From the NCBI GenBank assembly GCA_006844605.1, contig SPJN01000003.1, positions 62,001 to 126,000 on the forward strand: DNA of 64,000 nucleotides, in the 5' to 3' direction. Positions within the stretch are counted from its first letter, which is position 1. Each line of letters opens with the position of its first letter. Shown piece after piece: positions 47,133 through 56,964 of this stretch. The notes beneath the pieces are model-generated. The model made no database searches, had not been told where the DNA came from, and worked only from the letters and a program-made list of their open reading frames with translations. The stretch is from Hyphomicrobiales bacterium (GTDB lineage: Bacteria; Pseudomonadota; Alphaproteobacteria; SPJN01). A program made the position numbers and the translations under genes.

Positions 47133-48408
47133 GAGCGACAATCTCCTCAACACCGCCCATATAGGGCTTCAAAACGTCAGGCACAGCAATCGTGCCATTT
47201 TCCTGCTGGTAGTTTTCAAGAATAGCAACAAGCGTACGCCCAACCGCAAGGCCGGAACCATTCAGTGTATGTACGAACTGATTGCCCTTGCCTTCATTGG
47301 GTTTAAAGCGCGCTTTCATACGGCGGGCCTGAAAATCACCACACCATGAGCAGCTTGAAATTTCCCGATACGCATTTTGTCCGGGCAGCCAAACTTCAAG
47401 ATCATAGGTCCGGCGAGCAGAAAAACCCATATCACCAGAGCAAAGCTTCATCGTACGGAATGGCAGCTCCAACCGCTTAAGAACGGTTTGGGCACATTCA
47501 GTCATACGATCAAGTTCAGCTTCACCCTGATCGGGTGTGGTGATTGAGACTAGCTCAACCTTCGAAAATTGATGCAGACGGATCATGCCGCGCGTGTCAC
47601 GCCCGGCGGAGCCTGCCTCAGACCGGAAACAGGGCGTATAGGCCGTCATCCGCAGGGGCAATTCAGCCTCGCTCAAAATCGCTTGGCGGACCATATTGGT
47701 TAGGGACACCTCTGCGGTCGGGATCAACCAATAGCCATTTTCCGTCCGAAACAAGTCTTCCGTGAATTTCGGTAGCTGGGCTGTGCCGAACACAGCTTCG
47801 TCACGCACCAAAAATGGCGGCGCAACTTCTTCATAGCCGAACTCGTCCGTGTGGAGGTTCAGCATGAATTGCGCAATCGCCCGTTCAAGCCGCGCCAACT
47901 GCCCCTTCAATGCCACAAAGCGAGAGCCCGACATGGCGGCAGCAGTTTCAAAGTCCATCTGCCCCAAATCTTCACCAAGATCGAAATGTTCTTTTGGATC
48001 AAAGGCAAAATTGCGCGGATCACCTGTCCGACCAATTTCGACGTTATCGTTCTCGTCCGCTCCATCGGGTACATCGGCGGCCGGAATATTGGGTAGGCTG
48101 GCAAGGGCAAGATCAAGCGCCTCAGCAAGTTGGCGTTCTTCTTCTTCGCCCTGTTGAATTTCAGCTTTCAGAGCTGAAACGCGCTCGATCACCGCCTGGG
48201 CGGCAGCTTCATCGCCGGATGCCTTGGCCTTGCCGATTTGCTTGGAAGCGGCATTACGTTCATTCTGCGCTTCTTGCAGGCGTGTTTTAAGCGCCCGCAA
48301 AGCCACATCCTGTTCAAGCAAGCCAGCAGCTTGGGCCGGCAGGCCACGCAGGGCCCAGCCCCGGTCAAAAGCGTCCGGGTCTTCGCGCAAAAGTTTCAGA
48401 TCAATCAT
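47125..48408 (-). CDS. serS: Seryl-tRNA synthetase
   Basis: SerRS charges tRNA-Ser. The 427-residue protein has the N-terminal coiled-coil arm (about 30-105), and class II motifs: motif 2 [25 protein letters not shown] in sense, and motif 3 [19 protein letters not shown]. The start [15 protein letters not shown] is typical. It lies after tatC, separated by an 84 bp gap that holds a long hairpin. Confidence 0.97.
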   Translation of the reverse strand: MIDLKLLREDPDAFDRGWALRGLPAQAAGLLEQDVALRALKTRLQEAQNERNAASKQIGKAKASGDEAAAQAVIERVSALKAEIQQGEEEERQLAEALDLALASLPNIPAADVPDGADENDNVEIGRTGDPRNFAFDPKEHFDLGEDLGQMDFETAAAMSGSRFVALKGQLARLERAIAQFMLNLHTDEFGYEEVAPPFLVRDEAVFGTAQLPKFTEDLFRTENGYWLIPTAEVSLTNMVRQAILSEAELPLRMTAYTPCFRSEAGSAGRDTRGMIRLHQFSKVELVSITTPDQGEAELDRMTECAQTVLKRLELPFRTMKLCSGDMGFSARRTYDLEVWLPGQNAYREISSCSWCGDFQARRMKARFKPNEGKGNQFVHTLNGSGLAVGRTLVAILENYQQENGTIAVPDVLKPYMGGVEEIVARG

Positions 48409-48453
48409 CGGTCAGCCTGTAAGGGTCTAAATGGTTATTTTGAGGGACTGTAT

Positions 48454-48490
48454 AGCGGGACTGCATGGTTTTGACCATGCCCTGCCCGCT
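48454..48490 (-). other. Long imperfect hairpin between tatC and serS
   Basis: AGCGGG and CCCGCT form an outer 6 bp stem. After a small internal loop, GCATGGT and ACCATGC form an inner 7 bp stem with a 4-base loop. It begins 3 bp after the tatC stop. No T-run follows on the minus strand, so it may protect the tat message or reduce read-through into serS. Confidence 0.6.
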
Positions 48491-48492
48491 AA

Positions 48493-49320
48493 CTATGCCT
48501 CAGCGTCGTGGTCAGAATCGTCGCTTTGGGCATTTCTGCGTTTTTCAATCAAACGCGCGGAAAGGATCGACAATTCATATAAAATCAATATCGGCAGGGC
48601 GAGGCCGATCTGGCTGATCGGGTCCGGCGGCGTCAGAAATGCAGCAGCGGCAAACGTAATAACGATGGCGTATTTGCGTTGACGCTTCAGCCAAGCTGAA
48701 TCGATCACCCCGATGCGCGCCAATAAGGTCAGCACAATGGGCAACTGGAACGATAGGCCGAACGCGAAAATCAGCTTTGTCACCAACCCCAAATATTCCC
48801 CGACCTTTGCCTCAAGCTCAATCGGCAGACTGCCCGCCGCCCCTTGGCTTTCAAAGCTCAAGAAAAACTCAATCGCGACCGGCATGATCACGTAATAAAC
48901 CAGCGAGCCACCGGCGACAAACAAGATCGGCGTGGCAATCAAAAATGGCAGAAATGCCTTTTTCTCATGGGCATAAAGACCCGGGGCCACAAACATATAG
49001 ATCTGGGACGCGATAATCGGAAACGACAAGCAAATTGCCGCCCAGAAGCTTAACTTCACATAGGTGAAAAAGGTTTCGTGAAGCGCGGTAAAGATCAACC
49101 TGCGACCTTCTTCACCTTCAACAGCATGGGCATATGGCGCGACCAAAAACGCATAGATATATTCAGCGAAGTAGAAGCAAACTGCAAAGCCCAGCGCGAG
49201 CCCCAAAATGGAATAAAGCAATCGCTGACGCAGTTCGCCCAAATGCGCCACAAGGGGGGAGCGTGTCTCCTCTACTCTTTTGCGGTCATCCGCCTCTATC
49301 GACGGCTGCTGATCAGTCAT
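48493..49320 (-). CDS. tatC: Sec-independent translocase subunit TatC
   Basis: TatC binds twin-arginine signal peptides in the Tat export system. The 275-residue protein has six membrane helices and starts the family core with SPLVAHLGELRQRLLYSI. The ETFFTYVKLSFWAAICLSFP stretch and the C-terminal LTPPDPISQIGLALPILILYE are hallmarks. It overlaps tatB by 8 bp and carries a charged C-terminal tail (KRRNAQSDDSDHDAEA). Confidence 0.97.
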   Translation of the reverse strand: MTDQQPSIEADDRKRVEETRSPLVAHLGELRQRLLYSILGLALGFAVCFYFAEYIYAFLVAPYAHAVEGEEGRRLIFTALHETFFTYVKLSFWAAICLSFPIIASQIYMFVAPGLYAHEKKAFLPFLIATPILFVAGGSLVYYVIMPVAIEFFLSFESQGAAGSLPIELEAKVGEYLGLVTKLIFAFGLSFQLPIVLTLLARIGVIDSAWLKRQRKYAIVITFAAAAFLTPPDPISQIGLALPILILYELSILSARLIEKRRNAQSDDSDHDAEA

Positions 49321-49648
49321 CGCGTTGTGCTTTTTGTGTTGGGTCTATTGATGAATGATCCGCTGGTGGATGATCACCGGAGGATTGATCAACGGGCGGC
49401 GCGGTTTCAGCCGCATCAGGCGCAGCAATATTATTCGATGGTGCTGCAGGTTTGGTCCAATCGCTGGGTTTGATGTCGGTTTCTGCCGCAGCCTCGTTCA
49501 CTGCATATTGCACCTGCGCCATCATTTGACGGGCGCGGCCAACCCATTGACCGACGGTGCGCAATAAGCGCGGAAAATCCTGCGGCCCGACCACGATCAA
49601 CGCAATCACGGCGACCAGCAAGATTTCTGACCAGCCTAAATCAAGCAT
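49313..49648 (-). CDS. tatB: Sec-independent translocase subunit TatB
   Basis: TatB forms the receptor complex with TatC. The 111-residue protein has the family start MLDLGWSEILLVAVIALIVVGPQDFPRLLR in sense, with the conserved Glu in its helix and the Gly-Pro hinge, then an amphipathic helix and an acidic, proline-rich tail. It lies between tatA (11 bp gap) and tatC (8 bp overlap). Confidence 0.95.
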   Translation of the reverse strand: MLDLGWSEILLVAVIALIVVGPQDFPRLLRTVGQWVGRARQMMAQVQYAVNEAAAETDIKPSDWTKPAAPSNNIAAPDAAETAPPVDQSSGDHPPADHSSIDPTQKAQRDD

Positions 49649-49659
49649 AGGGGAACGGC

Positions 49660-49872
49660 TTACTTCTCTGAATCAACCGGGTCTTTTTCGGTATCAAGGC
49701 GGCGCGGTGAGTTCATCACCGTCATGTCCTCAACCTCGTCATCCGCAAGCCCCTTTTTGAAGCTGCGAATGCCTTTGGCGAAATCGCCCATAACTTCAGA
49801 GATTTTGCCACGACCAAACAAAAGAACAATGATCAACACGACCAGAATTATTTGCCAGGGACCAATCGACAT
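49660..49872 (-). CDS. tatA: Sec-independent translocase subunit TatA
   Basis: TatA forms the Tat pore or membrane-weakening patch. The protein has 70 residues from the ATG at 49872, preceded by AAAGGA; a longer frame to 49905 is unlike the family. It has SIGPWQIILVVLIIVLLFGRGKI with the FGRGK hinge, then the amphipathic helix MGDFAKGIRSFKKGL. The tatA-tatB-tatC order is standard. The ABC ATPase gene upstream is on the same strand with a 78 bp gap. Confidence 0.96.
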   Translation of the reverse strand: MSIGPWQIILVVLIIVLLFGRGKISEVMGDFAKGIRSFKKGLADDEVEDMTVMNSPRRLDTEKDPVDSEK

Positions 49873-49950
49873 TGCGTGTCCTTTCCAGAAAGTTAAGCCC
49901 GCCAACTGTTGCTATTGAATAGTATAGCAAATCCAGCCTAGCGACGCACG

Positions 49951-50685
49951 CTATTGCGCTGCCAGCATGGTTATTTCCGGGTGACAGTCAAGTAATTCAG
50001 GGGGTAAGCGGTCATATGTATCGCAGGCGATGATCTTCCCCTCCTGCATCACCGCAATCCGATCACCCAAAGCAATTGCTTCTTCAGGGTCATGGGTCAC
50101 GATCAAGGTCGCTGTATTCAGCTTTTTCAACAATGCGATGGTTTCATTACGAACATAGGTCCGCATAGCCTTATCCAGCCCGGAAAACGGCTCATCCATC
50201 AGCATAACACGAGGGTTCGGGGCCAACGCGCGGGCCAATGCCACTCGTTGTTGTTGACCGCCTGACAGTTCGTGGGGATAGGCGTCAGCACGCTTATCCA
50301 TGCCAACAAGTGACAACATCTTCATTGCCTGACCGCGCCGGGCAGATCGACCCAGCTTTTTCAGGCCAAAGCTGACATTTTTCAACACGGTTAAATGGGG
50401 AAACAATGCATAATCTTGAAACATCAGGCCAACATGGCGTTGTTCGGGCGGCACAAAACAGCCGGGACCGGACACAATGGTTTCACCGATACTGATCGTA
50501 CCTCCAACGGGGCGTTCAACCCCCGCAGCCGCCCGCAATGTCGTGGTTTTGCCACAACCTGACGCGCCGAGCAGACACAGGATTTCGCCTGCTGCAACGT
50601 CGAGCGATACCCCATCGACCGCCGGGTAATCCCCGTAGGCGCAATGAATATCCGCAATTGAAAGAATTTTTGCGGGCCTAGTCAT
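49951..50685 (-). CDS. Orphan ABC transporter ATP-binding protein
   Basis: The 244-residue ATPase has Walker A LGASGCGKTTT, the Q-loop FQDYALFPHLTVLKNV, the signature LSGGQQQRVALARAL, Walker B VMLMDEPFSGLD and the switch His in VTHDPEEA. It resembles the importers of iron(III), spermidine or sulfate (FbpC/PotA/CysA group) but is short and lacks their C-terminal regulatory domain. No permease or binding protein is near. The ATG at 50685 has GGGA just before it. It interrupts the usual direct scpB-tatA neighbourhood. Confidence 0.88.
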   Translation of the reverse strand: MTRPAKILSIADIHCAYGDYPAVDGVSLDVAAGEILCLLGASGCGKTTTLRAAAGVERPVGGTISIGETIVSGPGCFVPPEQRHVGLMFQDYALFPHLTVLKNVSFGLKKLGRSARRGQAMKMLSLVGMDKRADAYPHELSGGQQQRVALARALAPNPRVMLMDEPFSGLDKAMRTYVRNETIALLKKLNTATLIVTHDPEEAIALGDRIAVMQEGKIIACDTYDRLPPELLDCHPEITMLAAQ

Positions 50686-50779
50686 TCCCAAAACCAAATA
50701 AGCAAAGCAAAAGTGCTTAGCCCTTTGTATTGCGAATTAGTTGCAAACGCAAGTTCCCACCGGTCGCATTTGGGCGGAA

Positions 50780-51619
50780 TTAGTCCTGCCGTTTTTCGGT
50801 CTCTGTTTCTGCTTCGGCTTGACCGGTTTCATCGTCATCATGATCAAGCGTACCGGCAATCATATCACTGACATCGCCATCAGCCCCGTCATCTTCCAAC
50901 GGATCCTCTGGCTCAGACTGTGTGCCCGGCTCAAGCGAGAAGTCCGACGGTAGGCGCGAATCCAACAATCCTGCGGCTTTCAGCTCATCCAATCCCGGCA
51001 AATCGCCCCGGTTTTCCAGGCCAAAATGCTGCAAAAACTCGTCCGTAATGCCGTATGTAACAGGCCGTCCGGGGGTCCGGCGACGCCCACGGGGCTTGAT
51101 CCATCCGGTTTCCAGCAACACATCAATTGTGCCTTTAGACACCGCAACACCCCGAATTTCTTCGATTTCTGCACGGGTCACAGGCTGGTGATAGGCCACA
51201 ATTGCCAATGTTTCGACCGCAGCGCGCGACAGGCGACGTTGGTCTTCTTTCTCACGCTCCATCAACCACGCAAGGTCAGACGCTGTTCGAAAAGCCCATT
51301 TTCCCCCGAATATTTCGAGACTTACGCCGCGAGGCTCATACTCTTTCTTAAGTTGGGCCAAGATGGCCGGCGCATCAACACCATCAGGCAGACGACTTGT
51401 CAGGCTTTTCATATCAAGCGGTTCAGCGGCAGCGAACAACAGCGCCTCAACCATGCGAACATGTTCAAGCGGCTGGGGTTCAACCGGGGCGTCATCATCC
51501 TGCGACGCGCCCTGCCCAGGCTGCCGCTCACCCTCAATTGCTGCATCGTCTACGGCGACCTCGTCCTGTGTGATGGCTTCGTCTTGAGCTTCACTGTCCT
51601 GTTCGGATTGCTCAGTCAT
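50780..51619 (-). CDS. scpB: Segregation and condensation protein ScpB
   Basis: ScpB binds ScpA and SMC in the complex that compacts chromosomes. From the ATG at 51619 the protein has 279 residues. An acidic, low-complexity N-terminus (about 1-50) leads into the two winged-helix domains: VRMVEALLFAAAEPLDMKSL, then AVETLAIVAYHQPVTRAEIEEIRGVAV in sense and RRRTPGRPVTYGITDEFLQHFGL. A second acidic tail follows. It overlaps scpA by 8 bp. Confidence 0.95.
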   Translation of the reverse strand: MTEQSEQDSEAQDEAITQDEVAVDDAAIEGERQPGQGASQDDDAPVEPQPLEHVRMVEALLFAAAEPLDMKSLTSRLPDGVDAPAILAQLKKEYEPRGVSLEIFGGKWAFRTASDLAWLMEREKEDQRRLSRAAVETLAIVAYHQPVTRAEIEEIRGVAVSKGTIDVLLETGWIKPRGRRRTPGRPVTYGITDEFLQHFGLENRGDLPGLDELKAAGLLDSRLPSDFSLEPGTQSEPEDPLEDDGADGDVSDMIAGTLDHDDDETGQAEAETETEKRQD

Positions 51620-52553
51620 GGTTGTCCTCGTCTTCATCACTTGTTCCGGGGGCTGTCTGGTTGGCAAATGTGCCTGTCTCGTCCCGGTCCCCGCTGCGCA
51701 GGAAAATCGGGCCATATGTTTTCGTTTGCCGAAGCTCTAGCTTGCCTTCACGGACCATCTCAAGGCTGGCCGCAAATGTACCGGCAATGGCTGAGCGGCG
51801 CTCATTCGCAGTGCCTTCCCAACCTTCGGGCAGGAAATCAACCAAAGTTGTCCATTCCGGGATTGAACCCACAATCGCCTTTAGACGTTGCAACGCCATT
51901 TCCATTGAAAACACCGGCGGGCGCTTAACTTCATAATTCGACAAGGCTGTCCGCGACCGTTCATCCCCATAGGCTTTAAGCAAATCATACAGCGAACAAA
52001 CATAGCTGGTGTTTCGGATCGTGCGGACCCCTTCAGGCATCCCACGGAAGAAGAAGTCACGGCCAAGCCGGTCACGGGCAAACAGACGGGCAGCACTGTT
52101 CCGCATTGCTTCGAGCCGTTGCAGGCGGAAGGCCAAACGAGCCGCCAGTTCTTCGCCTGTTGGCTCGCCCTCTTCACTTTCTTCGGCAGGAAGAATCAAG
52201 CGTGATTTCAGAAATGCCAGCCACGCCGCCATTACCAAATAGTCAGCTGCCAGTTCCAAGCGCACCTTGCGTGCCTCAGCCACAAAGGCGAGGTACTGAT
52301 CCGCCAGTCCCATTACTGAAATTTGTTTAAGATCAACTTTCTGTGTCCGCGCCAATGTCAGCAGAACATCCAGCGGCCCCTCATACGCATCAAAGCGAAC
52401 GATCAACGCCTCTTCGGTCGTGCCGCGATCAACCTCAACAATGCCGCCTTCAACCGCCTCAAATTCCTCAAGCGTCAGGTTCTCCGGCCCCTGTTGTGTC
52501 GGAGCGTCGGTATCGTCACCTTCGGTCGGGATATTGTCCTCGTCAGCGTTCAA
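51612..52553 (-). CDS. scpA: Segregation and condensation protein ScpA
   Basis: ScpA is the kleisin that bridges SMC heads. The 313-residue protein has an acidic leader of about 45 residues, then the family core VRFDAYEGPLDVLLTLARTQKVDLKQI in sense, DYLVMAAWLAFLKSRLILP and a C-terminal winged helix. It follows the SPOR gene with a 16 bp gap and overlaps scpB, so both are made together. In many relatives nagZ stands between the SPOR gene and scpA; it is absent here. Confidence 0.95.
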   Translation of the reverse strand: MNADEDNIPTEGDDTDAPTQQGPENLTLEEFEAVEGGIVEVDRGTTEEALIVRFDAYEGPLDVLLTLARTQKVDLKQISVMGLADQYLAFVAEARKVRLELAADYLVMAAWLAFLKSRLILPAEESEEGEPTGEELAARLAFRLQRLEAMRNSAARLFARDRLGRDFFFRGMPEGVRTIRNTSYVCSLYDLLKAYGDERSRTALSNYEVKRPPVFSMEMALQRLKAIVGSIPEWTTLVDFLPEGWEGTANERRSAIAGTFAASLEMVREGKLELRQTKTYGPIFLRSGDRDETGTFANQTAPGTSDEDEDNHD

Positions 52554-52569
52554 AGCAGGTCCTTGTGCG

Positions 52570-53400
52570 TTATTTTCTGGGGGCGATGATCAGGCAATCT
52601 TGCTTGACCGCTTTAAGCTGGTCACAACGGGCAGAAGCTGAGGCTTTATCCGTAAACGGACCGACGCGCAAGCGGTGAAACGTGCCTTTGCCGCTAACTT
52701 CCACCTTCAAAAAATCAGCTTTCAGGTCATTTAGCAGATTTGCTCTATTTTTCTGTAGGTTACGCCACGCTTTTTCGGCACCTGCCCGGGTGCGAAAGGC
52801 AGCCAGTTGCAGCAACCAGTCGGATTTATTGAAATAGAATTCCTTTTCAGGCGCCGGGTCCGGTTTTTTTTCAATAATCGGCGCAGGCTTCAGCGCGGGG
52901 GTCGGCGCCGGTTTTGGTGCGGGCTTTGCCTCAAATTTCGGTGCAGGCATTGTGGGCGACGATGCTGCATCGGCAGTCTCTTTATCAGACCCATTGCTGG
53001 CGGGCGCTTGCGCTGCCTTTTCCGCCAGCGTTTGGTCCCGCTCTATCAATTCAGCAATCTGGTCGCGGTCCATCGGTTTTTCAGCTTCCGGCAACAAATG
53101 CTCCACACGGGGCTTATGCTCCCCCGTCAGACGGTCATAGACAAGCTTATCACGATGGGGAACGTTCAAGCCCCCGGGGTCATCAGGTTCAACCCTGTCC
53201 GGACCATCAGGTGCCGCGAATGTGGGCAACCCGGCAAGACCCGCATCATCAGATCCGCTAAACCACAAGGCATAGACCGCGGCACCGATTGCCAATACAG
53301 CGGCAAGGCCCAATGCGATCAAAATCAGGTGGCGACCCTGCCCTTGATCATCCCGCCGCATCCAATCATCGGCCTGAAGATTATCGCCATTTTTGGCCAT
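52570..53400 (-). CDS. SPOR domain membrane protein
   Basis: The 276-residue protein has a short cytoplasmic head, one membrane helix (about 25-47), a long proline/alanine/lysine-rich periplasmic linker (about 130-190) and a C-terminal SPOR domain (about 195-276; WLLQLAAFRTRAGAEKAWRNLQ and HRLRVGPFTDKASASARCDQLK). SPOR domains bind denuded glycan strands at division sites, so a role in cell division or cell-wall remodelling is likely. It lies between argS and scpA. Confidence 0.9.
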   Translation of the reverse strand: MAKNGDNLQADDWMRRDDQGQGRHLILIALGLAAVLAIGAAVYALWFSGSDDAGLAGLPTFAAPDGPDRVEPDDPGGLNVPHRDKLVYDRLTGEHKPRVEHLLPEAEKPMDRDQIAELIERDQTLAEKAAQAPASNGSDKETADAASSPTMPAPKFEAKPAPKPAPTPALKPAPIIEKKPDPAPEKEFYFNKSDWLLQLAAFRTRAGAEKAWRNLQKNRANLLNDLKADFLKVEVSGKGTFHRLRVGPFTDKASASARCDQLKAVKQDCLIIAPRK

Positions 53401-53486
53401 TCTGCCCTCGTCACGGTCCGCACAAGCCTCTTGCCCCAGCAGTCAAAATTGCGCGGACAATCAGCGATTCGGTTTTGACTGTAGTT

Positions 53487-55241
53487 TTAGCGCATTTCTT
53501 GCGCAGGCACCACGCCCAGAACTTCAAGCCCGGACGCAATTGTCACCGCAATAGCGCGGATCAGGGCCAAGCGAGCCAATGACCCCGCAGCGTCGTCTTC
53601 CTGTACAAAACGTAACGCAGGCTCTTCCTTGCCACGGTTCCAGTGCTGGTGAAACGCCGTTGCCAAATCATACAGATAAAAGGCAACCCGATGGGGTTCG
53701 TGCGCGGTGGCGGCCTGTTCCACTAAACGGGGCCAGCTTGCCACCAGTTTGATCAAGCCCAGCTCTGACGGGTGGGTCAGTGTCGCAAGATCAACCTTCG
53801 CCAGCGCATTGTCAGACAGGTCGGCGTCCGCAAAAGCGTCCGCACCCAGACGCAAGACTGAACAGATGCGGGCATGGGCATATTGCACGTAAAAGACGGG
53901 ATTATCCTTGGACTGTTCCGTCACCTTGGCAAAATCAAAATCAAGCGGCGCATCATTCTTGCGCGTCAACATGATAAAGCGCACGACATCCTTGCCGACC
54001 TCATCAACCACATCGCGCATGGTTACGAATGTTCCGGCCCGTTTGGACATGCGGACAGGTTCACCGTTTCGATACAGATGAACCAGCTGGCACAGCTTGA
54101 TATCAAGCGCAGCATTGCCATCACTGACAGCACTTGTTGCCGCCTTCATTCGTTTGACATAGCCGCCATGGTCAGCGCCCATAATATCAATCAACTCAGT
54201 ATAGCCACGGTCATACTTGTCCCAATGATAGGCGATGTCCGCAGCGAAATAGGTGTAGGCCCCATCCGACTTTTTCAGCGGGCGGTCCACATCATCCCCA
54301 TGATCGGTAGACCGGAACAGGGTTTGGGCGCGCGGCTCCCAATCATCGGGCAGCTTGCCCTTTGGCGGCTCAAGAACGCCTTCATAGATCAGGCCCTTAT
54401 CGGTCAGCACCTGAAGCGCATCATCAATACGCCCAGCCTCATGCAGCAGCTTTTCAGAAAAGAACGTATCGAACGTCACGCCAAGGGCACCAAGGTCCTC
54501 GCGTATGCCATCCATCATCTGATCAACTGTAAAGGCGCGGACAATCGGCTCCCACTCAGCCTCATCCATTTTGGTCAATGCGTCGCCATGGACATCTTTC
54601 AGCCCTTCGCCAATCGCGACCAGATAGTTGCCAGGGTATAGCCCTTCGGGGATTTCGCCAATCTCTTCGCCCAACGCTTCGCGGTAACGTAGGAATGCGG
54701 ACTGGGCTAAAACACCGATCTGCACACCGGCGTCATTGATGTAATATTCCCGATGAACGTCGTAGCCCGCCTTTTCCAGCAGGCTGGATAACGCGTCGCC
54801 AAACACTGTGCCACGGCAATGGCCGACATGCATCGGCCCGGTCGGGTTGGCGGAACAGAATTCGACATTTACTTTCACACCCTGACCGCGATCTGAACTG
54901 CCATAATTCGTTCCGGCTGACAAAACGTCCGCGACGCGGTTTAGCCAAAAACTGTCCGTCAGGCGTAAATTCAGAAAGCCTGGGCCTGCGACCTCGACCG
55001 CTGCCACGTCATCAAGCGCGCGCAGTTTCTCAGCCAAGGGTTCGGCGATGTCGCGCGGTTTCATCTTGGCCTGCTTGGTCAAAACCATTGCCGCATTGGT
55101 TGCCAAATCCCCGTGGGAGGCATCACGCGGCGGCTCTACCGTGATATTCTTGGTATCAAGATCAGCGGGTAGCACACCTGCCTCACCCATCTGGGTCAGG
55201 GCGTCGGTGATGTGGTTACGAAACAGGTCAAACAGGGTCAT
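53487..55241 (-). CDS. argS: Arginyl-tRNA synthetase
   Basis: ArgRS charges tRNA-Arg. I chose the ATG at 55241 (584 residues); a TTG 8 codons upstream opens the frame. The HIGH-type motif is HVGH (138-141) in [16 protein letters not shown]. The KMSKS site is reduced to [13 protein letters not shown], as in many ArgRS proteins. The N-terminal Add-1 domain and the C-terminal anticodon-binding helices are present. It follows dgt on the same strand after 38 bp. Confidence 0.96.
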   Translation of the reverse strand: MTLFDLFRNHITDALTQMGEAGVLPADLDTKNITVEPPRDASHGDLATNAAMVLTKQAKMKPRDIAEPLAEKLRALDDVAAVEVAGPGFLNLRLTDSFWLNRVADVLSAGTNYGSSDRGQGVKVNVEFCSANPTGPMHVGHCRGTVFGDALSSLLEKAGYDVHREYYINDAGVQIGVLAQSAFLRYREALGEEIGEIPEGLYPGNYLVAIGEGLKDVHGDALTKMDEAEWEPIVRAFTVDQMMDGIREDLGALGVTFDTFFSEKLLHEAGRIDDALQVLTDKGLIYEGVLEPPKGKLPDDWEPRAQTLFRSTDHGDDVDRPLKKSDGAYTYFAADIAYHWDKYDRGYTELIDIMGADHGGYVKRMKAATSAVSDGNAALDIKLCQLVHLYRNGEPVRMSKRAGTFVTMRDVVDEVGKDVVRFIMLTRKNDAPLDFDFAKVTEQSKDNPVFYVQYAHARICSVLRLGADAFADADLSDNALAKVDLATLTHPSELGLIKLVASWPRLVEQAATAHEPHRVAFYLYDLATAFHQHWNRGKEEPALRFVQEDDAAGSLARLALIRAIAVTIASGLEVLGVVPAQEMR

Positions 55242-55279
55242 TGGCACTAAAGGCTTTTCGAACAATCAAATTGAAAGGA

Positions 55280-56470
55280 TTACATAGACAAATCGAACAA
55301 ACGGCGGTGTTCTTCAATGGCAAATCGGTCGGTCATGCCCGCAATAAAGTCGCACACAATGCGCGCCCGCGCCGAGACATCCCCGGTTGTGGCCAAAGCA
55401 CGCCACGGATCGGGCAAAATCTCAGGCTCTCCCAAATATAGCGGAAATAGGTCACCTACGACACGGCGAGCCTTACTGGTCATGCGATTGACCTTGTAAT
55501 GGAAATACATATGTTCCCGCAAAAACCGGCGCAATTCCCTGTCATTGGCAATCATGTCTTCTGAAAAGGCGACCAAGGCTTCGGGTAAATCGCGCACATC
55601 CTGCGCTGACTGCGGTTGATGTTTCTTGATCCGGCGACCCGTTTCAGCCAACAAATCGCGCACCATATGATCGATCAGACGACGCACAACCTCATGCGCC
55701 ATGCGGTCTTTATCTGCATTGGGATAAAGCGCTCGAACGGCGGTCACCACGTCACCAACCAGCGGTAATGCCGCCAGGTCATCCAGTGTGAACAACCCTG
55801 CCCGCAAACCATCATCAATGTCGTGATTATTATAGGCGATGTCATCGGACAGCGCGGCGACCTGCGCCTCAGCACTGGCATAGGTACCAAGATCAAATGA
55901 CAGGGCATCATCCTGTCGCTGAATAACGCCAGGCAACGTATCACGCGCCACGCCGTCACCGACCAGCGGTCCATTATGCTTCACCAACCCTTCAAGGGTT
56001 TCCCATGTCAAATTCAGGCCATCAAACGGGCCGTAACGCTGCTCAAGCTCGGTCACGATCTTGAGTGATTGGGCGTTATGATCAAACCCGCCATAGGGAC
56101 GCATTTGGGTTTTCAGCGCGTCTTCCCCTGCATGGGCAAAGGGGGAATGGCCCAGATCATGTGCCAGCGACAATGCTTCGGCCAAATCTTCGTCCAGTCC
56201 CAGCGTTCTGCTGATTGAGCGTGCGATCTGCGCGACCTCAAGCGAGTGGGTCAAACGCGTCCGGTAATAATCGCCTTCATGATAAACAAAGACTTGCGTC
56301 TTATACTGCAAGCGCCGAAATGCCGTAGAATGGATGATCCGGTCGCGATCACGCTGATAGGGGCTGCGGGTTGAGCTTTCATCCTCGCCGAAACGACGAC
56401 CGCGACTTTCCGCGATTGTAACGGCAAAGGGGGCCAAACCCGCCCCATTATGGCTGGATTTTTGTGTCAT
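55280..56470 (-). CDS. dgt: Deoxyguanosinetriphosphate triphosphohydrolase-like protein
   Basis: This HD-domain enzyme splits dNTPs to nucleosides and triphosphate. The 396-residue protein has the metal ligands His75 ([14 protein letters not shown]), His104-Asp105 ([14 protein letters not shown]) and a later Asp in [16 protein letters not shown]. The starting pattern [25 protein letters not shown] in sense is typical of the alphaproteobacterial dGTPase-like family. It diverges from erpA, a standard arrangement, with a 143 bp gap. Confidence 0.95.
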   Translation of the reverse strand: MTQKSSHNGAGLAPFAVTIAESRGRRFGEDESSTRSPYQRDRDRIIHSTAFRRLQYKTQVFVYHEGDYYRTRLTHSLEVAQIARSISRTLGLDEDLAEALSLAHDLGHSPFAHAGEDALKTQMRPYGGFDHNAQSLKIVTELEQRYGPFDGLNLTWETLEGLVKHNGPLVGDGVARDTLPGVIQRQDDALSFDLGTYASAEAQVAALSDDIAYNNHDIDDGLRAGLFTLDDLAALPLVGDVVTAVRALYPNADKDRMAHEVVRRLIDHMVRDLLAETGRRIKKHQPQSAQDVRDLPEALVAFSEDMIANDRELRRFLREHMYFHYKVNRMTSKARRVVGDLFPLYLGEPEILPDPWRALATTGDVSARARIVCDFIAGMTDRFAIEEHRRLFDLSM

Positions 56471-56613
56471 AAAGGGTGTTTACACCGCCTGATGCCTGAA
56501 TGCCAGCCGCTTTCCCCTGCCTCAATACACAACTGGGCGGATTAGCGCCTTGCGTCTGAAAAGAAAGACCCTACATTATGGATACAGATTCACAGGAAAA
56601 GGGTTAGCCCATC

Positions 56614-56946
56614 ATGGCTGATGCCAACATCAAATTGACGGACAAGGCAGCTGCGCGCATCAATTCGCTTGCGGAGCAGGAGCATGTCGCCCCGCTTTTA
56701 CGTATTTCCGTCGAAGGCGGCGGGTGTTCCGGCTTTTCCTACAAAATGGATTTCGACAGCGCTGTTAATGATGACGATATTATCGTTGAAAAAGACGGTG
56801 CAAAACTGGCGATTGATTCTGTGTCCGTCGTTTATATGGATGGATCAGAGGTTGATTTCGTTACCAACCTGATCGGCCAGTCCTTTGAAATCCGCAATCC
56901 CAATGCCTCATCCTCATGCGGGTGCGGCACCAGTTTTTCTATCTGA
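56614..56946 (+). CDS. erpA: A-type iron-sulfur cluster carrier (ErpA/IscA family)
   Basis: The 110-residue protein carries iron-sulfur clusters to target enzymes. Three conserved cysteines are Cys38 in GGGCSGFSYKMDF and Cys102 and Cys104 near the end in SSCGCGTSFSI. Placement next to dgt and xthA and the overall sequence favour ErpA over IscA or SufA, but the subfamily is not certain. It starts 143 bp after the dgt start on the other strand. SufE is the other iron-sulfur assembly protein in the window. Confidence 0.9.
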   Translation: MADANIKLTDKAAARINSLAEQEHVAPLLRISVEGGGCSGFSYKMDFDSAVNDDDIIVEKDGAKLAIDSVSVVYMDGSEVDFVTNLIGQSFEIRNPNASSSCGCGTSFSI

Positions 56947-56964
56947 TCATAAATCGGACATTAC

